Notes under the pieces: model-generated
Databases searched by the model: none
Seen by the model: the letters and a program-made list of their open reading frames with translations, nothing else
What the model was told of the DNA's origin: nothing
In this document: positions 45,512-54,260 of the stretch, piece by piece
Layout: every line of letters begins with the position of its first letter
Numbering within the stretch: position 1 is the first letter of the stretch
Program-made: the position numbers and the translations under genes
Source: CAIQQQ01 sp040399685
GTDB taxonomy: Bacteria > Pseudomonadota > Alphaproteobacteria > Acetobacterales > Acetobacteraceae
Length of the DNA stretch: 64,000 nt
Reading direction: 5' to 3'
Assembly: GCA_040399685.1 (NCBI GenBank)
Contig: JBBART010000010.1
Span: 62,001 to 126,000, forward strand

Positions 45512-46395
45512 GTGCTGTCATCGGCCAACCCACCGCCACAGTGCGTATTCCCGTGGCGCAAAGCCCGCGCCGTATCGCCGTGCAGCGTTTCTGCCGTAGG
45601 CCGGCGGCCATAATCGGCATGTTTGTGGTGGCGGTGTTCATCATCACCGCCCTGCTGGCGCCGTGGATCGCCCCTTACGATCCGATCAAAACCAGCTGGA
45701 CCATGATCCGCAAGGCGCCAAGCTGGGCCAACTGGATGGGCACCGACGAAAACGGCCGCGACGTTCTCAGCCGCGTCATCTGGGGCGCCCGCGCCTCGAT
45801 GATGGCCGGCCTCGTCTCGGTGGCCATCGCAGCCTCCATCGGCGTGCCGGCCGGGCTCGCCGCCGGCTTCATCGGCGGCCGCACGGACATGGTGCTCAGC
45901 CGCGTGGTGGACACAATGCTGGCGGTGCCGAACCTGATCCTGGCCATCGCCCTGGCGGCGTTTCTCGGGCCGTCCCTGCAGAATGCCATGATCGCCATCG
46001 GCATCACCGCGGCGCCCATCTTCATGCGCGTCGCCCGTGGCGCCACGATGGACGCCGCCACCAACGATTACGTCGAAGCCGCCCGCGCCTTGGGCAATCC
46101 GGCGTGGCGGGTGGCGGTGCGCCACGTGCTGCCCAACATCGTGCCGCCGATTCTTGTGCAGGCAACACTCGCCATCGCCGGCGCCATCATAGCCGAGGCG
46201 GCTTTGTCGTTCCTCGGCCTCGGCCAGCAGCCGCCGGCGCCAAGCTGGGGTTCGATGCTGAACTCCGCGCAGCGATTTTTGAGCCAGGCGCCGTGGCTGG
46301 CGATTTTTCCGGGCGCTGCTATCTTTTTATGCGTGATGAGCTTCAACCTGGTCGGCGACGGCTTGCGCGACGCCTTGGACCCGCGCGGGAAATAA
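45508..46395 (+). CDS. ABC transporter permease, DppC/OppC type
   Basis: A 295-residue permease that pairs with the upstream DppB-like protein. It shows WMGTDENGRDVLSRVIWGAR, the EAA loop DYVEAARALGNPAWRVAVRH, and LSFLGLGQQPPAPSWGSML, all typical of DppC/OppC. It is the last gene of the local transporter set. The transcript then runs into an AT-rich block of inverted repeats. Confidence 0.93.
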   Translation: MSAVIGQPTATVRIPVAQSPRRIAVQRFCRRPAAIIGMFVVAVFIITALLAPWIAPYDPIKTSWTMIRKAPSWANWMGTDENGRDVLSRVIWGARASMMAGLVSVAIAASIGVPAGLAAGFIGGRTDMVLSRVVDTMLAVPNLILAIALAAFLGPSLQNAMIAIGITAAPIFMRVARGATMDAATNDYVEAARALGNPAWRVAVRHVLPNIVPPILVQATLAIAGAIIAEAALSFLGLGQQPPAPSWGSMLNSAQRFLSQAPWLAIFPGAAIFLCVMSFNLVGDGLRDALDPRGK

Positions 46396-46412
46396 AGCAC
46401 GGGCAAAAAGAT

Positions 46413-46531
46413 GTTCTTTTGTGAACAAAAGAACCAAAAAACTTCATTCATTCGGTGCGGGGTGGTGAGATGACGTGATCCACACCAAAATGAATGAAGT
46501 TTTTTTGTTTCTTTTTCTTCAGAAAAAGAAA
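46413..46531. repeat. Cluster of three AT-rich inverted repeats
   Basis: Three perfect dyads lie in series between convergent genes. GTTCTTTTGT/ACAAAAGAAC (46413-46434) has a two-base loop. A 17-base AAAAAACTTCATTCATT at 46436-46452 pairs with its complement at 46489-46505. TTTCTTTTTCT/AGAAAAAGAAA (46508-46531) has a two-base loop. The base composition contrasts sharply with the surrounding GC-rich genes. It could work as a two-way terminator. Confidence 0.85.
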
Positions 46532-46560
46532 GTCTTTTTCTGCAATGCCTTGCCTATATC

Positions 46561-47490
46561 TCAATCAGGCTGCGTCGCCTTGTGCGCCAGCAACGCCATC
46601 AAGCGGCGATCCCGCCATTCCTGACGGGCCGGCTGGTCGTCCATCGGCAGGGCCTTGCGCATGGCGTTATCGACATCGGCCACCAGTTCCGGGGTCAACG
46701 CAATCGGGCACTGCTCGGCCTGAACCTCGGAATAAAGCCCGCCATAACGCTCACAATAATCGGCCACCCCGCCCGGGGCATTGAGGTCGATCGTTTCGAA
46801 CGGCCCCATGAACGCCCAGCGCAGGCCGAGGCCGTGCTTGATGGTGGCGTCACAATCTTCGGGTGACACAACGCCGTCCGCCACCAGCCGGAACGCCTCG
46901 GCCACCAGGGCGATCTGCAGGCGGTTCAGCACGAACCCGGCCACTTCGCGCTTGATGGTGGCCGGCACCATGGCGGCGCGCAGCATGAGGGCGCGGGTGG
47001 CGGCGACGACTTCGTCGCTGGTCCAGGGTGCCGGGCAGATTTCCACAACCGGCACCAGATAAGGTGGGTTGACCGGATGGGCGACCAGGCAGCGGGCGCG
47101 GCCAACAAGCTTTTCGGTGAAGGCGCTGGCCGGAATGCCGCTGGTGGAGCTGGCCAGAATGGTGGACGGATCGGCAAGTTCGTCCATCAGCGCATACAGC
47201 TTGAGCTTGGCTTCGAGCCGCTCCGGGCCGTTTTCCTGGACATAGATCGCACCATCGAGCGCTGCCTGCAGCGTCGGCGCCAGGCTGATCCGGCTCATCA
47301 CCATCTCTGGCGAGTCCGCCAGCAGGCCGGCCTCGTGCAGTTCGGGAAGCCTGGCAGCGATAAAGCCGAGCGCGTTGGAGGCAGCCTCCTGCGACTGGTC
47401 GAACAGCGAAACGCTGAAACCGGCCCGTGCGAACACGATCGACCAAGCACGGCCAATCAGCCCGCCACCGACAATTGCGATTTTTTCCAT
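46561..47490 (-). CDS. 3-hydroxyacyl-CoA dehydrogenase family protein
   Basis: NAD-dependent dehydrogenase of 309 residues with an N-terminal Rossmann motif AIVGGGLIGRAWSIVFARAG and the family segments VQENGPERLEAKLKLYALMD, SSTSGIPASAF, HPVNPPYLVPVVEI and GFVLNRLQIAL. It is shorter than fatty-acid-oxidation enzymes and most like the L-gulonate 3-dehydrogenase, lambda-crystallin or carnitine dehydrogenase group. The exact substrate is not readable from sequence. The ATG at 47490 follows GGGGAGA. It is divergent from the next dehydrogenase. Confidence 0.88.
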   Translation of the reverse strand: MEKIAIVGGGLIGRAWSIVFARAGFSVSLFDQSQEAASNALGFIAARLPELHEAGLLADSPEMVMSRISLAPTLQAALDGAIYVQENGPERLEAKLKLYALMDELADPSTILASSTSGIPASAFTEKLVGRARCLVAHPVNPPYLVPVVEICPAPWTSDEVVAATRALMLRAAMVPATIKREVAGFVLNRLQIALVAEAFRLVADGVVSPEDCDATIKHGLGLRWAFMGPFETIDLNAPGGVADYCERYGGLYSEVQAEQCPIALTPELVADVDNAMRKALPMDDQPARQEWRDRRLMALLAHKATQPD

Positions 47491-47594
47491 GTGCGTCTCC
47501 CCAATTGGCGCAATCTGACCACCGTGCCGAACGCGCCGCAACCTTGCGCTGACGCCGCTTGCAAAGCAGGCTGCGCGCAAAAGGGAGAAACGGC

Positions 47595-48563
47595 ATGAAA
47601 CGCATCGCGGTGCTGGACGATTGGCAAAACACGGCCGAGACGTTGGCGGATTGGTCGGCGGTAAAAAGCCACGCTGAATTGGTGTTCTTCCGCGACGCGT
47701 TTGCCGATGAGGACCATGCCGCCACCGCCCTGGCAGACTTCGACGCCGTGGTGGCGATGCGCGAACGCACCCCGTTTCCCGCCAGCCTGATCGCCCGACT
47801 GCCCCGGCTGCGGTTGTTGAGCTTCACCGGTGCCCGCAACGCCGCCGTGGATGTGCCCGCCTGCACCGCGCACGGCGTTCTCGTGTGCTTCACCACCGGC
47901 GCCCCGGCCACGTTCGGCACGGCAGAACTGGCACTCGCGTTGCTGCTGGCAGCGGCGCGGCAGATCCCCTTGGGCGATTCGGACATTCGCGCCGGGCGGT
48001 TTCAGGAGAACCTATCGCCCGGAACCGAATTGTACGGTCGCACCCTGGGCCTGATCGGTCTCGGCAAGCTGGGCAGCCGCATGGCGCGGTATGCGCAGGC
48101 ATTGGAGATGAACATCATCGCCTGGAGCCCGAACCTGACCGACGAAAAGGCCGCCTCCGTGGGCGCCACCCGCGTCGAGAAAGCCGAATTGCTGGCGCGG
48201 GCCGATGCGGTCAGCCTGCATCTCGTGCTGTCGGACCGTTCGCGCAACACGCTGCAGGCCACCGATCTGGCGGCGATGAAGCCGGGCTGCATCCTGGTCA
48301 ACACCTCCCGCGCCGGACTGGTGGACCAGGCGGCATTGTTGCAGGCGGTGAATGCCGGGAAACTTGTTGCGGCCATCGATGTCTTCACCCACGAGCCGCT
48401 GGCCGCCGACGATGCGTGGCGCACGGCGCCGAACACGGTGCTGTCGCCGCATCTTGGCTACGTCACGCGTGGCAACATGACCGCCCTTTACACCGAATCG
48501 GCCGAGAACCTTTCCGCATGGTTGAAGGGCGCGCCCATCCGCACCCTGAACACCCCGATCTAA
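47595..48563 (+). CDS. D-2-hydroxyacid dehydrogenase family protein
   Basis: A 322-residue member of the D-isomer 2-hydroxyacid dehydrogenase family. It has the NAD-binding LGLIGLGKLGSRMARYAQAL, the catalytic Arg region ILVNTSRAGLVDQAAL, the Glu in DVFTHEP and the His in LSPHLGYVTRGN. The early segment SFTGARNAAVDVPACTAHGV is a diagnostic loop. The ATG follows AAGGGAGAAA. Candidate substrates include phosphoglycerate-like or glyoxylate-like acids. Confidence 0.88.
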   Translation: MKRIAVLDDWQNTAETLADWSAVKSHAELVFFRDAFADEDHAATALADFDAVVAMRERTPFPASLIARLPRLRLLSFTGARNAAVDVPACTAHGVLVCFTTGAPATFGTAELALALLLAAARQIPLGDSDIRAGRFQENLSPGTELYGRTLGLIGLGKLGSRMARYAQALEMNIIAWSPNLTDEKAASVGATRVEKAELLARADAVSLHLVLSDRSRNTLQATDLAAMKPGCILVNTSRAGLVDQAALLQAVNAGKLVAAIDVFTHEPLAADDAWRTAPNTVLSPHLGYVTRGNMTALYTESAENLSAWLKGAPIRTLNTPI

Positions 48564-48593
48564 CCCGCACATATAAAAAGAAGGATAAAAATC

Positions 48594-49658
48594 ATGCGCG
48601 CCTGGGCCGTTGTTGAAAATGGGGCTCCCCTCCAAGAGATCGAACTGCCAACCCCCGTGCCCACCGGCACGCAGGTTCTGCTGGAGACCACGCATTGCGG
48701 CGTGTGCCATTCGGACCTGCACATCTGGGAGGGCGAATACGACCTCGGCGGCGGCAAAAAGATGAGCATGAAGGACCGCGGGCTGGTGCTGCCGCTGGCG
48801 ATGGGCCACGAGATCGTGGGTCGCGTGGTGGGCATGGGGCCGGATGCCAAGGGCGTCAAAGTGGGTGACGTGCGCATCGTTTATCCGTGGGTCGGCTGCG
48901 GCACCTGCGCCGCCTGCCTCGCCGAGGAGGACAATATGTGCCTCACGGGCAAAAGCCTGGGCGTGTTTCAGAATGGCGGTTACGCCACCCATGTGGTGGC
49001 GCCGCATCCGCGCCATCTGGTCGATCCCGGCACGCTGGATCTCGCGGTGGCCGCAACCTATGCCTGCTCGGGCATCACGGTGTTTTCCGCCATCAAGAAG
49101 GTGATGCCGCTGGCCGCCAGCGAGCCGATTGTGGTCGTGGGCGCCGGCGGGCTGGGGCTGAACGCGATCGCGGTACTGAAGGCGCTGGGCCATGCCAACA
49201 TCATCGTGGTGGACATCAGCCCCGAAAAGCGCGCCGCCGCGTTGGCAGCCGGCGCCACCAAGGTGGTGGACGGCTCCGGCGAAGGCGTGACCGCCCACAT
49301 CCTGGAAGCAGCCGGCGGCCAGGTTGCGGCTGTCATCGATCTGGTGAACGGCACCGCCACCGCCCGCTTCAGCTTCGATGCGCTGCGCAAGGGCGGCAAG
49401 CTGGTGCAGGTGGGCCTGTTCGGCGGTGAATTGTCTCTGCCGTTGCCGCTGATGGCGATGCGGGCGCTGACGGTCCAAGGCAGCTATGTCGGCAATCCCA
49501 AGGAATTGCGTGAACTGGTCGCCTTGGCCCAGGCCGGCACGCTGGCTGCCCTGCCCGTGACAATGGTGCCGCAATCCACCGCCAACGCTGCCCTGATGCG
49601 CCTGCGCGACGGACAGGTGAACGGCCGGCTGGTGCTCCGCTCGGACGCCGCGATCTGA
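48594..49658 (+). CDS. Zinc-dependent alcohol dehydrogenase
   Basis: A 354-residue medium-chain dehydrogenase. It shows the catalytic zinc site HCGVCHSDLHIWEGEYD and GHEIVG, the structural zinc cluster GCGTCAACLAEEDNMC, and the NAD-binding VVGAGGLGLNAIAVLKALG. All metal ligands are present. It lies 30 bases after the hydroxyacid dehydrogenase and 29 before the next oxidoreductase, so the three probably form one transcript. Substrate is unknown. Confidence 0.92.
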   Translation: MRAWAVVENGAPLQEIELPTPVPTGTQVLLETTHCGVCHSDLHIWEGEYDLGGGKKMSMKDRGLVLPLAMGHEIVGRVVGMGPDAKGVKVGDVRIVYPWVGCGTCAACLAEEDNMCLTGKSLGVFQNGGYATHVVAPHPRHLVDPGTLDLAVAATYACSGITVFSAIKKVMPLAASEPIVVVGAGGLGLNAIAVLKALGHANIIVVDISPEKRAAALAAGATKVVDGSGEGVTAHILEAAGGQVAAVIDLVNGTATARFSFDALRKGGKLVQVGLFGGELSLPLPLMAMRALTVQGSYVGNPKELRELVALAQAGTLAALPVTMVPQSTANAALMRLRDGQVNGRLVLRSDAAI

Positions 49659-49687
49659 CGAAGCCCGCTTTCAAGAAGGATGATACC

Positions 49688-50719
49688 ATGACCGAAACCA
49701 TGAGTGGACTGCGCCAATCAATGGTGTTGCGCCAACGGCCGAAAGGCATGCCCAACGCCGAGACATTCGAGATCATCTCGGATTCCATCCCCGCGGCTGG
49801 GCCGGGTGAGGTTGTTACCCGCACCTTGTACCTGTCGATTGACCCCTACATGCGCGGTCGTCTGTCGGACCGCAAAAGCTACGCCCCCTCGGTGCAGATC
49901 GGCGAAGTCATGACCGGCGAGACGGTGGGCGAAGTCGTGTCCTCCGGCGACCCGGCCTTCGCTATCGGCGACATCGTGGTCGGCGCGCGCGGCTGGCAGA
50001 CCCACACGCTGTCGAAATCGGCAGCCCTAACGAAGATCGCCCCCGATTCAGCGCCCCTGCCCGCCTATCTCGGCGTTCTCGGCATGCCGGGCGTGACGGC
50101 CTATACCGGAATGACCGATGTCGGCCAGCCGAAGGCCGGGGAGACGGTGCTGATCTCGGCGGCCTCCGGCGCCGTGGGCTCGGTTGCCGGCCAGATTGCC
50201 AAGCGGGCCGGCGCGCGCGTGGTGGGCATCGCCGGCGGGCCGGACAAATGCCTGTATGTGCAGGAACAGCTGGGCTTTGACGCCTGTATCGACCACAGGG
50301 TGATGAACCTGTCCGCCGATATCGCCGATGCCTGCCCGAACGGGGTGGACGTCTATTTCGAGAACGTCGGCGGCGCGGTGCAGGAGGCGGCCTTCGGGGC
50401 GCTGAACATTTTCTCGCGGGTGATCATGTGCGGCATGGTGGCGCAGTATAACGCGGCTGAATTTCCGCCCGGCCCCAATCTTGGCTTCGTGGTGGCCAAG
50501 CGGGTGAAGATCCAGGGTCTGCTGGTGTTCGACAAGCCGGAGCGTTTCCCCGAGTGGCGCACGCTGGCGGCCCCGTGGATCAGGGACGGCAGCCTCTCCT
50601 ATCGCGAGACCATCATCGACGGGCTGGAGAATGCGTCAGAGGCGTTGGCGATGGTTCTGAACGGGGATAATTTCGGAAAGATGATCGTGCGGGTTGGCCA
50701 GGAGACGCGTACGCGCTGA
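49688..50719 (+). CDS. NADP-dependent oxidoreductase (CurA/YncB-like MDR)
   Basis: A 343-residue zinc-free medium-chain reductase resembling curcumin/alkenal reductases. Opening features are VLRQRPKGMP and LYLSIDPYMRGRLSDRKSY, then LGMPGVTAYTGM and the NADP motif ISAASGAVGSVAGQIAKRAG, and finally FENVGGAV. It should reduce the C=C bond of enones or alkenals. It ends an apparent three-gene group and converges on the MarR-like gene. Confidence 0.92.
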   Translation: MTETMSGLRQSMVLRQRPKGMPNAETFEIISDSIPAAGPGEVVTRTLYLSIDPYMRGRLSDRKSYAPSVQIGEVMTGETVGEVVSSGDPAFAIGDIVVGARGWQTHTLSKSAALTKIAPDSAPLPAYLGVLGMPGVTAYTGMTDVGQPKAGETVLISAASGAVGSVAGQIAKRAGARVVGIAGGPDKCLYVQEQLGFDACIDHRVMNLSADIADACPNGVDVYFENVGGAVQEAAFGALNIFSRVIMCGMVAQYNAAEFPPGPNLGFVVAKRVKIQGLLVFDKPERFPEWRTLAAPWIRDGSLSYRETIIDGLENASEALAMVLNGDNFGKMIVRVGQETRTR

Positions 50720-50746
50720 CACGCCATCGAAAAGGGCCTGGTGATG

Positions 50747-51112
50747 TCAGCTATCCAACATCATCAGGCTCTCGCGACGCGCCGAGCGGGCGACGGTTGC
50801 ATGCAGATCGCCCAGAAACGCCAGCCCCGCCAGGGTCTGTTCCACGAACACGACGTCTCCGTCCCGCGGATCGACACGGCGCTTGGTGAGGCCAAGTTCA
50901 TCAAGCGTGTCCATCGCCCGCCTGACAACCGTTTGAGAAACGCTGAGCGCCTCTGAAATGTACAGGACCGTGCATTCACCGTTACAAAAATAACAGACCA
51001 TAAAAACGGCCAACTGGCGCATCGACAGCGTCATATTGTTTTGACGAACCAAACGCACGACAATTTCACGCATGGCTTTAATTGCAGCGTCTTGGGCTTC
51101 TTGTTGAAGCAT
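50747..51112 (-). CDS. MarR-like winged-helix regulator
   Basis: A 121-residue DNA-binding protein with a winged helix-turn-helix (MTLSMRQLAVFMVCYFC, YISEALSVSQTVVRRAMDTLDELGLTKRRVDPRDGDVVF). The wing sequence RRVDPRDGDVV resembles the MarR family, though the protein is short and lacks long dimerisation helices. AGGA precedes the ATG. A perfect inverted repeat overlaps this ribosome site (51118-51165), consistent with autoregulation. Confidence 0.82.
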   Translation of the reverse strand: MLQQEAQDAAIKAMREIVVRLVRQNNMTLSMRQLAVFMVCYFCNGECTVLYISEALSVSQTVVRRAMDTLDELGLTKRRVDPRDGDVVFVEQTLAGLAFLGDLHATVARSARRESLMMLDS

Positions 51113-51117
51113 AAAAT

Positions 51118-51165
51118 TTTTCCTATCGCTCCACGATCATTATAGGACGCAAAACGATAGGAAAA
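51118..51165. promoter_or_regulatory. Candidate operator of the MarR-like gene
   Basis: TTTTCCTATCG (51118-51128) and CGATAGGAAAA (51155-51165) are perfect complements separated by 26 bases. A third partial copy, ATAGGA, lies between them. The arm nearest the gene contains its AGGA ribosome site, so a bound dimer could block both promoter and translation start. The rest of the gap to 51242 shows nothing else. Confidence 0.6.
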
Positions 51166-51242
51166 TCGAGGCAACCTGACATACGGGCGAAATCACGTTT
51201 TAATAACGATGACACTGACCGAAACGAACGTGACGTGCGGTC

Positions 51243-51974
51243 TTACTCGGCCCGCGCCGCCTCTTCCGCGCGCGCGTGTGCCACATGGGTCATGGCCAAC
51301 GCGTGACGAAAACCCACCGCCGCCGGGCTGGCGAGCTGGCGCCAGAACAGCATCGCCGTGAGGGCTGCCGTGGCCATCGCCATGGCCATCGGCCCGATCA
51401 CCCACGCCAGGCCGGCAATGGCGAAATAATACGAGCGAATGCCGTCGTTGAACGTGGAAAGGGCGGTCGACATCATGAACCCGATGGCTTCCGCCAACGG
51501 TTCAAGCGACGCGCCAACCTTGGTGCGGTCCGGTGCGGCGCCAATCAGGGCGATGGTGTAGTTCAACTGGCGCAAGGACCAGGTGAGCTTCACAAAGCCA
51601 TGGATCAGCACCACCAGCGGCAGCAGGATCTTGAGTTCGAACACCATGCGCGACACGGGCGGCACGAAGGCCAGCCCCTCGATCGCCAGTTGCAGGTGTT
51701 CCACCCCCGACAACATGCTCAGCAACGCGCCGATCACGATCAGGCTGGTGGACGCAAAGAAGCTGGCGCTGTGCACCACGTGGCCGATCAGGCTGGAATC
51801 GACGATGCGGTTGTCGCGCCGCAGCATCGTGCGCATCCAGGCCACCCGCAGTTGCAGCAGGCCCGTGTTGATGGCCCGCGGCGCAAAGCGGCGCACAATC
51901 GGGCCGTACCCCAGCCACAGCATCAGAAACAGCCCGACACCTGCGATATCGGCCATGGGCAGAAAGCTGAACAT
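51243..51974 (-). CDS. DUF599 family membrane protein
   Basis: A 243-residue integral membrane protein with about four helices (ADIAGVGLFLMLWLGYGPIV, IVIGALLSML, LLPLVVLIHGFVKLTWS, IAGLAWVIGPMAMAMATAAL). The segment RRDNRIVDSSLIGHVVHSAS is typical of DUF599. Function is unknown. It starts three bases after the amidase stop, so the two are likely co-transcribed. Confidence 0.83.
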   Translation of the reverse strand: MFSFLPMADIAGVGLFLMLWLGYGPIVRRFAPRAINTGLLQLRVAWMRTMLRRDNRIVDSSLIGHVVHSASFFASTSLIVIGALLSMLSGVEHLQLAIEGLAFVPPVSRMVFELKILLPLVVLIHGFVKLTWSLRQLNYTIALIGAAPDRTKVGASLEPLAEAIGFMMSTALSTFNDGIRSYYFAIAGLAWVIGPMAMAMATAALTAMLFWRQLASPAAVGFRHALAMTHVAHARAEEAARAE

Positions 51975-51977
51975 CGT

Positions 51978-53243
51978 CTAGCCCGCCAGCACGCTCGCAA
52001 TCCATTGCGCCCAGGCAAGTGTCGCGCGGTCCGCGTTGCGCACGCCGACCACCTGAAGCCCCAGCGGCAATCCGGCCGGACCTGTCCCGACAGGAATGGT
52101 GATGCAGGGCACGTGCAGGGCCGTCCAGGTTGCGTTGAACACCGGGTCGCCGGTCCATTCCAGGCCGTGCGGCGCCTCGCCCTGGGCGGATGGCGTCAAC
52201 AGGACGTCAATATCATCCATCACCGCCGCGAAATTCGATTGCAGCTGCGTCATCACCCCGCGCGCCGCATCCAGCGCGGCGCCACCTTGCGCGGCGCCCC
52301 AATCAAGCCGCTCGCGCAGCCCTTCGCTGATGCCGTGGGCGTGGGTGTTCAACTCCCATCCCATCGAGGCCGCACTTTCGGCGTTCATCACCAACGGCTG
52401 GGCGGAGGCAAGGGCTGCATATCCCTCCGGCAGCGGACGGCGCACAATGGCAGCACCAGCAGCGGCAAGACGGTCCGCGGCATTCTCCAGCAGCGCCATC
52501 GTCTCGGCGGTGGCCTCGGCGCCGGACGGGCCGGGGCAGATGCCGATGCGCGGTGCCGCCGATGTCGCCGCATCCGGATCACCAAGGTCGCGCCCCGCCA
52601 CGGCGCCGGCGAACAGCGCGCAATCGGCCACGGTGCGGGCCATGACGCCGATCGTGTCCAGGCTTTCGCTCATCATCTTCATGCCGATGCGCGGGATCAT
52701 GCCGAAGCTGGGCTTGTAGCCGACCACGCCGCAATACGCCGCCGGGCGAATAATGGACCCGGCGGTCTGGGTGGCGAAGGCGAGCGGGAAAAACCCGGCC
52801 GCCACGCCCGCGGCCGACCCGCTGGACGAGCCGCCCGGCGTGTGGGCGCGGTTGTGCGGATTGGCGGTGGGGCCAGGCTTGCGGGTGGCGAATTCAGTGG
52901 TGACGGTCTTGCCCATCACCACGGCACCGGCGGCCCGCGCCCAGGCGACGCAGGCGGCATCCGCCTTGGGGCGATGCCCGGCCCAGATCAGCGAGCCGTA
53001 CTGGCTCGGCTGGTCCTCGGTGTCCAACACATCCTTCACGCCGATCGGCACGCCGTGCAACGGCCCTGGGCGGGCGGCGTGGCTGCGGACCTGGGCGGCA
53101 TCGTGCTGGACGAAGGCGCGGATATCCGGCTCGTTGGCTGCAATCCGCGCCAGACACGCTTCCAGCAGAGCCTCCGCGCGCAAGGTGCCGTCGCGCAGGC
53201 GACGGGTGGCTTCGGTGGCGGAGAGATTGGCTGGGTCAGACAT
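51978..53243 (-). CDS. Amidase signature family protein
   Basis: A 421-residue Ser-cis-Ser-Lys amidase. It shows the catalytic lysine in HGVPIGVKDVLDTED, the glycine/serine-rich signature TPGGSSSGSAAGVAAGFF, and the nucleophilic serine region ATQTAGSIIRPAAYCG. The ATG at 53243 follows GGAGG at six bases, and a longer frame has no support. It would hydrolyse an aliphatic or aromatic amide; GatA is unlikely without gatB/gatC neighbours. Confidence 0.9.
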   Translation of the reverse strand: MSDPANLSATEATRRLRDGTLRAEALLEACLARIAANEPDIRAFVQHDAAQVRSHAARPGPLHGVPIGVKDVLDTEDQPSQYGSLIWAGHRPKADAACVAWARAAGAVVMGKTVTTEFATRKPGPTANPHNRAHTPGGSSSGSAAGVAAGFFPLAFATQTAGSIIRPAAYCGVVGYKPSFGMIPRIGMKMMSESLDTIGVMARTVADCALFAGAVAGRDLGDPDAATSAAPRIGICPGPSGAEATAETMALLENAADRLAAAGAAIVRRPLPEGYAALASAQPLVMNAESAASMGWELNTHAHGISEGLRERLDWGAAQGGAALDAARGVMTQLQSNFAAVMDDIDVLLTPSAQGEAPHGLEWTGDPVFNATWTALHVPCITIPVGTGPAGLPLGLQVVGVRNADRATLAWAQWIASVLAG

Positions 53244-53308
53244 CGGCGGCCTCCAATGATCGGTGCGGCAGAGTGGTGCTTCGGCGAGCGGCAGTCCATG
53301 GTACGGCC

Positions 53309-53845
53309 ATGAAGCCGCGCAGCAAAGCCAACAACCCGGTCCAGGTTGCTGAAACACAGGACGGAATCGTCACCTATCTTGTGGCCGACGCCCCGGAAGC
53401 GTTGCCGCCGGTGCTGCCACGCGACCTGGAACGGGCGTGGCACCAGGCGCGAGAGGCCGCCATTGCCGCGCGCGATGGCCCGCCCCGACTGTTCCGCTTC
53501 CGCCGCGAAGGCGATGAATTCACCGATCTGGCCCTGACCGACACCGACGCACGGTGCTGGGCGGCGGCCGTGGATGCGGCGCGCGGGCTGGACAACCTGC
53601 CGGGCTTGTCGGTGTGCCTGCGCCTTCTGGCCCTGGTGGAACTGATGACGCGGGCCCGCTGGGTGGCCGACCATGTGGCCCTGAGGCCAGACGGTGCAGA
53701 GATCGACACGGCCTTGCTGCGTGCCGCAGCATCGGTGCCATTGACGCGCGAGGCCATTTTCGACGAATCCAGCCTGCGCGCCTTGATCCATCACGGTAGG
53801 ATCGCCCACGACACCGCCTCAGGCCTTCCAGGAGCATCAGCATGA
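53309..53845 (+). CDS. Conserved hypothetical protein, 178 aa
   Basis: I do not recognise a family. The protein is soluble, acidic and largely helical, with PPVLPRDLERAWHQAREAAI, FRFRREGDEFTDLALTDTDA and a Leu-rich central stretch GLSVCLRLLALVELMTRARW. The ATG at 53309 opens the part that looks protein-like. It overlaps the next gene's start by four bases (ATGA), so it is probably co-translated with the lipoprotein. Function is not predictable. Confidence 0.65.
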   Translation: MKPRSKANNPVQVAETQDGIVTYLVADAPEALPPVLPRDLERAWHQAREAAIAARDGPPRLFRFRREGDEFTDLALTDTDARCWAAAVDAARGLDNLPGLSVCLRLLALVELMTRARWVADHVALRPDGAEIDTALLRAAASVPLTREAIFDESSLRALIHHGRIAHDTASGLPGASA

Positions 53846-54198
53846 AGAAGCCGAACCCGATGACGGCCGCACTGACATCCGCACTCGCCTTGCTGGTGCT
53901 GTCCGGCTGCGCCCAGCAGACCAGCAGCCGCCGTGCCGGGCTTTCGCCCGCCCAGGCGGCCGAATGCCGCGCCCGCAGCGAGGACCAGTATCGCGCGCAG
54001 AACCGGGCCGACATCTACAAATCCGACACCTACGCCACCAGCACGCGCGATTCGCCGTTCTCCACCAGCGGCCTGCCGGGTATCACCTCGTCCGGGCTGG
54101 GCGCGCAGTATGGCCGGGAGAAGGCGTTGAACGATTGCTACAACGCCGCCGGCACCGGCCCTGTCGATGCGGCGCCGGTGGCGCCCGCAGCAAAATAG
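53842..54198 (+). CDS. Small lipoprotein
   Basis: A 118-residue secreted lipoprotein with a signal peptide ending in the lipobox VLSGC at about residue 24. The mature part is polar and tyrosine-rich (EDQYRAQNRADIYKSDTY, TSSGLGAQYGREKALNDC), with no recognised domain. Its start overlaps the upstream unknown gene, and a RidA gene follows 62 bases later. Confidence 0.8.
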   Translation: MKKPNPMTAALTSALALLVLSGCAQQTSSRRAGLSPAQAAECRARSEDQYRAQNRADIYKSDTYATSTRDSPFSTSGLPGITSSGLGAQYGREKALNDCYNAAGTGPVDAAPVAPAAK

Positions 54199-54260
54199 CC
54201 CGGACCGCTTTCCGGCCCGAGCGACGTATACTTTCGAAGCACAAACCAAAGGACTCGATG

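Noticed and set aside
43004..46395. Possible genomic island starting at the ABC transporter
   Set aside because: No integrase, tRNA or attachment repeat was found, and codon use looks like the rest of the window.
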